A stretch of 64,000 bases of DNA from contig NC_072791.1 in the NCBI RefSeq assembly GCF_028583425.1, positions 33,177,368-33,241,367 on the forward strand, given 5' to 3'. Position numbers and translations under genes: made by a program. Position 1 is the stretch's first letter, and each line of letters begins with the position of its first letter. The notes below the pieces were generated by a model. That model did not search any database. It had not been told where the DNA came from and saw nothing but the letters and a program-made list of their open reading frames with translations. Positions 1 through 10,500 of the stretch are shown here, piece after piece. This stretch comes from Eublepharis macularius. Its lineage: Eukaryota; Chordata; Lepidosauria; Squamata; Eublepharidae.

Positions 1-247
1 GAATCAAAAGTTTAAGCACTGGTATGAATAGTTTCTGCTGAGCATCTTCTATGCTACACAGACATTGCTAGAAGAAATTGCTCATGTAGTACCACAGCAT
101 TTTCACCAAGGATGTGTCAAGACTTAACTCAAGAGGTCCCATTTGTCATTTATGGCAAACGAGTGCTTAACAGTGTATTCAAAAGTGCCATTGAGCTCAA
201 AGGTACTAAGAGCCACTTCACAGTTTTACATATTCCCACATAGGAAC
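1..247. other. CCDC88C intron, no feature seen
   Basis: AT-rich sequence inside the gene. I see no exon, repeat or regulatory signal that I can support. Confidence 0.4.
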
Positions 248-583
248 AGGGTTGCCATTTCTCCTGTGGGGGCAGGGGATGCCCTGCTCCCACCCTCCAC
301 CCCCTGCCACCACTCACCTGACCAGCGGGGTGGGTGAAAGGCAGGGAAACAGGCCTCCCAGGTGCGCTCCTGGGGCAGCATGATGATGTCACTCATGGGA
401 GTGACATCATCGCACTGCCCCAGGAGTGCTTCCATTCTTTGCAGCAGGCCGATTTGAGGGAAACACACATGCACTCCTGGGCCTGTGCGATGATGTCACT
501 TCCCAGAAATGACATCATTGGGACAACTAAGGTGAGTGTTGGGTTCCCCCCTCCCGCTGGGAGGGTAAGGAACTGGCAGCCCT
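248..583. mobile_element. Non-autonomous TIR transposon-like repeat
   Basis: It starts AGGGTTGCCA and ends TGGCAGCCCT, imperfect inverted ends. Inside are a GC-rich segment and paired TGATGTCA/TGACATCA motifs (about 382-407 and 491-516). A related repeat with the same kind of ends lies at 8639-9176. There is no transposase. The superfamily is unclear and no clean target-site duplication was found. Confidence 0.5.
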
Positions 584-689
584 AAAGGGATGTGAAACCT
601 TCATATAGATCATGACAAATGACTGTTCTACACAAGAGTCTGGGATCAGAGTTGCTGCTTGTATGCACACTGTGCACATGGTAACTATG

Positions 690-786
690 TGGTTACTATG
701 ATGTGGTTTTATTGTGATTTCTAAATGTATTTATACCTTGTTGTAACCCACTCTGAGCCCACCCATGGGGAGGGTGTACTAGAAGC
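690..786 (+). mobile_element. 3' end of an L2/CR1-like LINE
   Basis: TGTAACCCACTCTGAGCCCA followed by a tetranucleotide tail is the usual 3' end of an L2-type LINE in reptiles. It is only a short, 5'-truncated fragment and runs directly into the TGAA microsatellite, which is probably its expanded tail. Confidence 0.55.
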
Positions 787-888
787 TGAATGAATGAATG
801 AATGAATGAATGAATGAATGAATGAATGAATGAATGAATGAATGAATGAATGAATGAATGAATGAATGAATGAATGAATGAATGAATG
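787..888 (+). repeat. (TGAA)n microsatellite, about 25 perfect copies
   Basis: An uninterrupted tetranucleotide repeat of about 102 bases. It sits at the tail of an L2-like LINE fragment, which explains its origin. It reads as Ile-His-Ser-Phe repeats on the minus strand, which is an artefact. Confidence 0.95.
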
Positions 889-1355
889 GTGGGAAGCCTA
901 GTGTAGTCACAGCTTTCCAGTATGTGACAGGGTTAAAAAATGTTTGGCTGATACACATTATGAGTGACTCTTCTTGTTGGCTTAATGTTAATTCCTGCTT
1001 AAAAGTTTGTTCCATATGGAAACATAGTATAAAATAAAATCATGTACATTTAGAAATTCCGTCCAATCTTGTTTTCATCCCATGCATATAATAAATAATA
1101 CGTTGATGAAGAAATGCCAGTTTGGATTTCAGTTATTATGGGTTCTATTATGTGTATGAAGTTACAGTGTATATTGTGTTGTAAACAATAGAGACTGGAA
1201 GGAACTGTTAGTCTTCAGAAATGGTTGCTGTAGAAGTAATTCAGCCCTGTTTAATGTTTAGTTGGTCTCTGAGTTGTTTGAAATTTATTTTAGTTATTCC
1301 TGATCCTTTTTTTCCCTCCTTCTTCTTTTTGGGATCTCTGGGTGATAACATTTAG
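889..1355. other. CCDC88C intron, no feature seen except the acceptor tract
   Basis: AT-rich intron. The only signal is the C/T-rich tract near 1305-1330 that leads into the candidate alternative exon. Confidence 0.4.
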
Positions 1356-1531
1356 CTGCTCAACGCAAAAAGATTCCCTTTATGAGAAGCACAAGCAAGC
1401 ACAAAGACAAGTCTCCTAAGTCCCCGTCGACTCATTCATCTCTCTCTAATCGCCTCTGGTTCTGGTCATCTTCTGACAGCCCATCTTCTCCTAATGAGCC
1501 ACTTTCTTTCTCGGACATGGAAGCTCTCTAA
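1356..1531 (+). CDS. CCDC88C: Candidate alternative terminal exon of CCDC88C
   Basis: A polypyrimidine tract (about 1305-1330) and an AG at 1354-1355 precede an open stretch of 58 codons ending in TAA at 1529-1531. The peptide is basic, then Ser/Pro-rich: AQRKKIPFMRS, then KHKDKSPKSPS, then LWFWSSSDSPSSP, ending FSDMEAL. No donor GT follows in frame, and an AATAAA lies at 1938-1943, so it looks like a terminal exon. It begins in phase 1, as does the next regular exon at 3923, so one upstream donor could join to either. If used, the protein would lack the GBA motif and the PDZ ligand. The splice logic and coding look are visible; its use is inferred. It could instead be a decoy or a decayed exon. 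Confidence 0.5.
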
Positions 1532-4500
1532 CACCTTCTCTTATTGTTTATTTTCAATACATTTCTGATTTTTTTCAAAAATCAAACCTATAACTTCTTT
1601 AAACACACACAAATCATACCTGTTGAACAATCACTGGCATAAACTAAAGCCAAGACCAGATCAAGTAGACATGGACTACATTGTTTGTTTCCCAAATAAG
1701 ATGAAGAATCTTTATTGTATGGTATGGACTATTTCTTCGGCGCAGTACACTTTAAAGAGACCCATGACATACAGTGCCCATATGTTTACAGTGCTATTGA
1801 TGATGGCGCACATCTTAAGTAAGTGAACTTGCTGCGTGCTTCAGTAATGTTTTGCTATCACAGATGTGCCTCATGTCATATCCAAATGTGGAAATGGCCT
1901 GCTATCGTTGCTTTGTTGCTGACAATGCATCTTCCTAAATAAAAATTTGCTTACTCAGCATTAAGGACTCCTTATCGCTTACAGGAGTTTTGCAGAACTC
2001 CCACTACCCATTCCCACATACGCAGTTTGTCTGCTCTTTGCTATTGTGCAATATACATGTGGAAATAGAGTGATCTCTACCGAGGCTTGCAAAGAGAGAC
2101 TGGCATTGGGTTGGATCTGTAGATGCCCTTTTGCTTTTGGAAGGGATGGGCTGTGGCTTGGTGGAAGAGCCTCTGCTTTGCATGCAGGAGGTCCCAGCTT
2201 CAATCCCCGCCATCTTCTGTTAAAAGATTAGGTAAAGACTGGTGGTCTGGTTTGGTATAAGGCAGCTTCGTGAGTACAAAGGCTCCCCATGATTTGAATT
2301 CAACCCACTGTAATCCTCCAGATGTCCTAACCTAAACTTGCATTAAAAAAAAATGCTAGGTGAACTCAGTTGTCAAAATCTGCAGTACAGCTGTAAAGAA
2401 CGAACAAATACCAATTAAACAAATTCTCATCATGCACCCCGTTTGTCCAAAGTTTGTGGTCAGATGCTAAGCAGCAGTTTTGCGTAATAAGTAATTGTCA
2501 CTGTTTGCATTATAAGCAGCTGATGCTTGCAAATCTGTATGGCACATGCATCCAACATCTTTACCACACAAGAGCCTAGCTAGGTGCCTTTGGGTACCTA
2601 AGGAGGTTTACTCAGGAGTAAGTCCCATGTTAATTCAATGGGGCTTACTTCCAGGAAAGTGCTTTAAGATTGCAGCCTCCCTTAGTGAGTGCAGTGTCTT
2701 CTTCCCCCCTCTGAAATCCTAGCTGTAATTAGACCATCCTTTTGCATAGCATGTTTGTTCCACCAATATGGAAATGGTGATTCTTTTTCTTTTCCCTTTT
2801 GGACTAATAAAGAATGTTACATTCTAGCCTTTTTGGCTTGGCCTCAACTGGCCTTAGCTTGCTGGATCCCATAACTATGTGGATGAATGACTCCATAAAT
2901 CCCTGAATTGTGGGGCCTGTTAGACATTGTCTTTTCTGACCACGTTATGGCCTCTTGCACCCTTGGCCATTCCACCATATGTTGCACGTTACGAAAATTC
3001 AGGGGAACCAACACAGCTTCACAACACTTTTCACTAACTTTTTTAAATGCACTTTAACAAATCTATGTCTTTGGTGCTAACTACTTTTTCTGTCGTCTGT
3101 GCCAGCTATTTGTTACTTGTCCTATTTATTTCCAGGAATTCAGTGCCTTTGTTGACATAGAATTGCTGTAGAAAACAATTGGGAAAAAAGCGCTTTCTTC
3201 CCATCTGAACTTGCTTCTGACCTGATTTGTACATTGCTCATTTCTTAAACGGATGCCTGAAGGCATTGCAAACTTTTGTTTTATTTGAATTCTACCTGTT
3301 CCTGCAATAAAAAAATTGGCATTGGCATAAGAATCATAAGTAAAAATCTCAGTCTTACTAATACCATCCTGAAAAAACTTTGCTTTGGAAGAAGAAATCC
3401 TTTATGGGAAACATGAGCTCTTGCAGGAACAACATATTGTACAAACCTATTCTATTGTCATCAGGCATGCATCATTCCTATTGCTTAAACTCAAGGAAAT
3501 AGCAATTGAACAACTTAATCCTATGTAGTTTACTTGGAAATAAGTTTCACTGAGTTTGTTTACAAGAAATCCCTTTGAGTTCAAGAGGACTTACTCCCAA
3601 GTAACTGCATTTGGTTGCATCCTTAGAGGACATTCTTCACCCCACCCCCACCCCCCACATTGCAGTTGTGTTTTAGCTTTTTCATAATATGTGTAAATGT
3701 TCCTCCTCTTGTCTCTCGTCAACTCTTTACTGAGCTGGCTGTTTGCAGAACTTGATGTAAATGTGTAACCTCCGATGGTCTTACTGATGGAGTTTACGTA
3801 ATCAGTGCATCTTTTGTGCCTCTTGTTTTGTGCCTGCTTGCTGTGTTTATGGGTTGATTAGATACATGTTTTGTGCTGGTGTGCATTATTTTGTGTCTCC
3901 TTTTCCTCCTGTTCGTCATTAGTGGATTCAAAACAGAAGAGAGTTTCTCATTACGGAGGCAGCAGCGACTACGTTGAAAATGCTCTTAAGCACTGCTATG
4001 TGGAGCCAAGTTCCAGGACCCACTCTTCGTCAACCACCTTCTTGGCCACTTCTACTCCCACCTCTAAACAACATAGCAGACCCAAAGGTGTGTGGCATAT
4101 CCCATCTCTTGTCAATACTTCTTTTTCAGTAAGCTTGAACCTCCAATTTTGGACAAACAGTCCTTGTTCAGAGGTACAATTTGCAGGCATTGCTTCAATT
4201 CAGATTTGCCTGTTGGGGGGGGAGATGGCTGCAGCCTGATTGGTGGAGAAACAATGGCTACACTAGTATGCAGAAGAAAAGAAGACACTGGTGCAAGGTG
4301 AAAAGATGTATTCAAGTTTTGTAGATCCCTATGTGTTCCGCTTAAAAACTTCATCAGGGGATCTTCTAGGAAGTATTTCAAGTGTAACCTTGAGCAGTGG
4401 GTTAACCTGCGCAACTGAGTAGACCACTCTCATTTAAGAAGGAAAAGGAGGCCATGTAACATGTGGTTTGGCTTTCAATTTGGCATGCATCTTTGAAGGG

Positions 4501-7500
4501 ATTTCCTGAATGTGTTAGATAAGAGGGTACATTTAAGACTATATTCTAAGTAAGCACTTGACACATTCTGTTGTTGCCTCCACAGTTGAAAACAGGCATG
4601 CCATGAGATAGGAAACCCTAGTATGCCCCAGCTCCTTTCCCTTCCCATGGAGCACGTGCATTTCCAGGGGCTCACTTGTGTTAGTACTGAGGAGCAGAGT
4701 CAAAACTGTTTGGAAGAATGAACTGGATGGTCCAGGCTAGCTAGCCTGATCTTGCCAGATCTTGGAAGCTAAGTACTTAGGAGACCACCAAGGAAGTCTA
4801 AGGTTCTTATGCAGAAGCAGGCAATGACAAACCATCTCTGTTCGTCTCTGTTTACCAATGTGTGTGTGAAATGCTATCAAGTTGCAGCCAACTTTGGGAG
4901 ATGCTGTAGGGTTGCCTTGAAAACCCTACAGCATCTCCCAAAGTTGGCTGCAACTTGATAGCATTTTACACACACATTGGTAATTGGAGAGCCAGTTTGG
5001 TGTAGTTGTTAAGAGCACAGGACTAATCTGGAGAGCTGGGTTTGATTCCCCACGCCTCCACTTGAAGCCAACTGGGTAACCCTGGGCTAGTCACAGCTCT
5101 CTGGAGCTCTCTCAGCCCCACCCACCTCACAGGGTGTTTTGTTGTGGGGATAATAATGACATACTTTATAAACTGCTCTGAGTGGGCATTAAGTTGTCCT
5201 GAAGGGCGGTATATAAATCGAATGTTGTTGTTGTTGTTACTTCAGGTTAAGTGTTAGAGTTCCGCACACCTCCCCCTGCTCTATACCTCCGTCCTCTTCC
5301 ATTGGGTGTTGTCTCTGAAATAGTAGAGTTGATACTCAGGGTTGATCTTGAGCAGACCTGTGAGGTCCAATCCAGTTCCTGCATAAGTCCTCTTTAAACA
5401 AGTAGCTAGTTATGCAAAACCGCTTCAGACCTGCCTGTATTGGCCTGTTTCATTTCTGTAGTTAACCACCTTGTTTAAACGGGACTACTGTATTCAATAT
5501 TAACCCTCTGCCATTGTACTTTCCTTTTTGTTTTGGCAGGCTACAATTCAGACAGTGATCTGTGTAAAAACTTCCCAGAGGCAGAATTTTCAAACAAGCA
5601 GCACAGTAAGTTTGCATACAAAGAAGTAATAGTATCTTTTGCCTTATATCTTTGGCTCTGCCTCTCACTAATATTCGAACAAATAAGTGGTGGGGGGCAC
5701 ACAGACACTCAGTTTGGGGATGGCCCCCAGGTTTGGTCACACCCAGACTGCTTTTGATAGCAAAACTGACCTCCCACTCCTTTAAATTCAGTGGTACGTA
5801 TGTGTGAGCACTCTCTGCCAAATAACTGTTGTTATTTGATAGTACATTCATGAAGGAAGTCCCACATTCAGTCAGTGGCAATTGCCTTTTAAAGAATCTC
5901 TAGTGAACAAGGCTAAGAAAGAACTGTCCCTGAAGCCTTGGAGAGCTGCTCCTGTTAAATAAACAGCATGGTGTTGGGGGTGGGGCAGCGATTCACTATA
6001 AGGCAACTTTATAGTTTGCTTGCTTTAGGTGTGACGCAGGACATAAATTTAACAAGCAGGTAGTTTTCAAAGTCCTTCACATATATTATTTTAGTACTCT
6101 TCAAAACAGCTCCATAAGGCAAGTCACTTTTATTTACACCCATGTTGCCAAGTAGATCTGAGAATATGAAAAATTTTGCTTGCCTTAAGAGCACTGACTG
6201 AGTTCATGGATGAGGTTGAGATGACACCTACATTGGTGGATTTCCCAGCTCACATCCACTATGCTATACGTGTTCTCTAAAGGGAGAACCAGGATGTTGC
6301 TGTCTGGGAGGCATCTGTACTGTGACAGTATTACAGCAGGGGGCAGTGTGCACCCAGAAATGTAGTGCTAGCAAATGTCCAGTAGTTTTCGATTTTTATT
6401 TCTTTTTAATATGGATGGGTTCAGACACATCATAAAAACTGTGATTTATTTTAACTATGGTTTGTTTGCAAACCCAGGATTCAGTTAACAGGCCATCACC
6501 CAAATCCCAGTTCGATTCGACAAGTACTGGTTTCCTTTCCTTCTCTCTGTTGCCTGGGAAGTATTGCCCTCACGAGAAGCCAGGGTTAAACCAGGATGTC
6601 TGCATCTCAATAGACATCATGAAAACACAGTTAAGATTAACTGTGGTTAATATCCCAACTTTAGATCCTGGCTTGATGGGTCCTAACTAACTTTAGTTAA
6701 TGAAATGGCCTGCATTTGGACAATTGTCATAACCATTGTTTGTTTACTTAAACGATGGTTTTACACATCGTTTTTAGTAGGAGAATATGAATTTAATCTT
6801 TAAATCAATCCACAGAAAGTTTGCTTTTTCTCCCCCACCAACCTTCATCATTTTGGCAAGAGAAAACATCAAAAGGAGCCTTGTGCTCCTACTGACTGCT
6901 TTTCAGAGTCATTCTAAGACAGCTTCCCTGGGAGTAAGCCCCACTGAATAAACCTGATAAGGATTCTGAGTAGACCTCCTTCGGTCAGTACTGGTGTAAT
7001 CTTTTGCTGCAGGAGAGACCGTGTAGTGCTGGGATCCTTCCTATTGTTGTGACTCTGTCAGCATTTAAGAACCACTCATGCCTGAGGAAGCCTTGTTTTT
7101 CACTCTCTGCCCAAAGCTAATAGATAAATTCCAACAATCCTTCATTTTCTTGCAGAAAATTTACTTTCATAAAACCCGGGCAGGTAAAAAAATATCACCC
7201 CATAAAAACCACCTCAATATGTATTGTTGATACTTGAACAGGGGTAGGAGGTTATGCCATCTTAGTATTTGGAATTTTGATAGCTCTTGCCATCTTAATT
7301 TTAATTACTGTAGCAAAACTATGTTGTTTCAGGTTCACATCCTACATATTCATTTAGTTTCATATTTTATAACCCCACCATTCTTTATAAAACCCAGGGG
7401 CTCATTTGGGGCTCTTCTTGGGGCTGTGGCTTGGGCCCTTTTTACACCACGTTGGTAAACCATTTGGCTGCTGGTTGCTAGTGGATTTTTGTGCTATTTC

Positions 7501-10500
7501 AGACACAATTGATTTGACTGCTGGTTGTTTAACCTTTTCAGACAAAGCCACTTGTGTTCCATTGGCAGTGTAGGGTTGAACCATTTTTAAACATTGTTTT
7601 CCTCATTTTCAGGTTTTCAGTTTGCTTCCCACTTTTGACAGAGCTATCTTTTTTAATTTTCCCACTCAGTTCCAGCATGTTCTCTTTTTTGAACATATAT
7701 AGATTAATACTGTATATCGATTAATACTGTAGTGTTGTAATGATAAGTGTAGCAGATTTTCTAAATTCCTAGCTTTCATTTTTTTAAAAAGTCTCTAGTC
7801 CCTTCATTGTGGAGATATGCCTTTTTCTATAGGTCGGTGAGAGGGGAAGATAGCTGTGAATTGCCTGCATTGTGCAGGGGGGTGGACTAGATGACTCTTG
7901 TGGTCCCTTCCAGCTCTGTCTCTCTATACTGAGAAAGGGAAGGAGCTAGAGACGTACTTTTTAAAAAATGAAATCTGGGAATTCAGAGAACCTGCTACAC
8001 CTACAGGTTGTAATGGTGTAGTGCTATAGGTTGTAATAGTGCAATGCTACACCGTTACAACACTATAGCAATATTTTTGTGATGATTTTTTTAAAACAAC
8101 ATTCAAAAGTCCTGGTAGCCCAGGGTGGGGGGATAGCCCTATGCCAGAAATAGCAGCACTGTTTGAAATGACTATAGCAGTGTTTGAAACTGCCACCCCC
8201 ACATTGCTTTACATGAAGTTGGGACAGCAATGGATCACAACCATGTTAAAATGGAAATGTAGAAGTAGCCTTGATGACAGAGCATCTGCTTTCCGTGCCG
8301 AGGATTCCAGGTTCAACCCTGACATCTCTGCTTAAAAGGATCAGATAAGCAAGTGATATGGAAGAGCTCTACCTGAAACCCTACAGAGACACTGCCAGTC
8401 AGAGTAGACAGTAAGGCCAATGGTCTGTCTCAATATAAGACAGCTTCATGTGTTTGTCAAGGTTCTAATCTAGTCCACAGCCACTTAATGTCATCAGTGT
8501 AAGTTGCCAGGAAATACAATTAGGAAAAAATAAAGAATTCTTAGTTGGTACCAAAGATATTTCTTTGAGGATCATAAGAAAGTGTTTTGTAAACTTTTGC
8601 CTCACTTCTTTCTGATTTGATAGCAATATTCTAAGCCTAGGATTGCCAGGTCCCTCTACCCCCCAGGTTGGAGGTGGGAGGCCTAGAAATTACCTTGTGA
8701 TCTCTCTTCGCATGCTCACAATCTTGGCCTGTGTGATGACATCACTTCCAGGAAGTGACATCATCTTGGAGCACTCTCATGCTTGGCAGGGGGCTGAATC
8801 GGGCTGCTGTAGAGTGCGGGAGTGCTGCTGCACCCTGCAGCAGCCCGATTCTCAATATATTATATTGAGACAGCTCAGGAGTGCTGCCAGGTGGTGCGAG
8901 GGGCCTTGGAGTGCTCCTGCGAGTTGCAACAGCCCGAATCCAGCCCAACTCCAGCTGCTGCGGAGTGCAGGAGCACTGCTGCACTCCAGAGCAGAATGAT
9001 TTGGGGCTCAATCCAGGCCAACTCAGGCCTGAATTGGGCTGCTGTAGTGCATGGGAGCATGCTGTGCGACCCAGTAGCATACCCTAGGAGCCATGTTCCC
9101 CCACTCTGGCCAAGTAAGCTGGGGTGGAGGGTGTGAGCTGGGGATCCCATGCCCCCAACGGGTGACTAGCAACCCTATCTAGGCTTCACTTTGATTCTCT
9201 TATGTTCCCCCTCACTACAGCGTCCAGGCCAAATAGCTTAGAAAACAGTGAAAATGCATCCACTAGCAGCTTCCCTCTGAACTTGAAAGGTGAGATATTC
9301 TGATAAGTTTGGTGTATTCATTTTAATAGCACATTGCTGTTCCTGTGAGGCATGGCAGTTCAGCAAAGCAGCCCCCCCACCCGCCGGTCATACGGTTTGC
9401 AGAAAGCTATTTTAAAAATCTTAATCTCTCTGAGCAAAGCCCACGTCACTTCTTGTCCTGTATAGGTTGGTTTTAAACAAATGTGTAAAGATTTCACCAC
9501 CATTTCACTGGCTTTCCAGACAAATGAATTTGGTAATGTTGAAAGTCAGCTTTGGGCTGCATACAAGAAAAAAGCAAGTATGTAACTTCAGTGTGTTGAA
9601 ATCTTCTTCTGCAGGTTCTTTTGACCGCACTTGTAGAAGATCAGAGAGCCTCAGCAGCGAAGACATGGTGCAGAACAAAGACATGACCAGTTCATGTAGA
9701 GATGGGCTGTTTAACCCCAGCTCTTCGGCTGTTGCTGCCTCAAACACTAAACACAGGAGTGGCTTGTTCTCAAGTGATGTACCTCAGAAAAATGTCCATG
9801 CACAGTCTGTTAGGCACCGATCTGCTTCTCCAGGAAGTGAGATGGTAACACTGGAAGAATTCCTGGAAGAGAGCAACATGCTATCACCACTAAATGTAAG
9901 CAAATTTAAGCCTTTGGCTGTGCAGTAATGCACGCAGATGGGATTACAGATCTCTCTACTTGGAGACACAGTCTGGTGGTTATTACTCAGTCTGTTGGCT
10001 AGATCAATAAATTTATTTACTTTATTTATGTCCCACCTTTCTCCCCAATGAGGACACAGTGTGACTTGCATCATTCTCCTCTGCTCCATTTTATACCAAC
10101 GACAACTCTATGAGGTATGTTAGGCTGAGAGTGTTGACTGGCCCAAAGTCCCCCAGGAGGCTTCCATGCCAGAGTGGGGATTAGAACCTGGCCCTTCCAG
10201 ACCCTAATCCAACGTTCTGGCCGTGTCATTTTAATGGGTACATGTCTGATTCAGCGGTGCAGAAAAGTGAGGATTTCTGAATTAGGCAATGGATATACCC
10301 CCGCCCGTCACACCTCTAGAACTTGTCTCCGGGGAGATTCGTCTGTTTCCCTCTGTCGTCTTCCACCAGCGGGTGAAGACTTTTTCATTTTGTTTGGCAT
10401 ACCCCTCCATAACTGCTACTTCTGCCCTTCTCCCCCCCCTTTTTTGTGTATATGTTTTCATTGAATTATTTTACATGTTATTTTAAATCCTTTTTCAATA

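Noticed and set aside
787-888. CRISPR-like or satellite array
   Set aside because: A four-base repeat with no spacers, so a simple microsatellite.
779-1015. Minus-strand open frame with repeated HSFI residues
   Set aside because: It is only the translation of the (TGAA)n microsatellite.
4729-4850. Possible genuine 5S rRNA gene
   Set aside because: Internal 5S segments are shortened and diverged, and they continue into a SINE body. It is a 5S-derived SINE.
4986-5060. Possible tRNA gene from the A and B boxes
   Set aside because: No cloverleaf, and the same sequence recurs as a dispersed SINE with a long tail.
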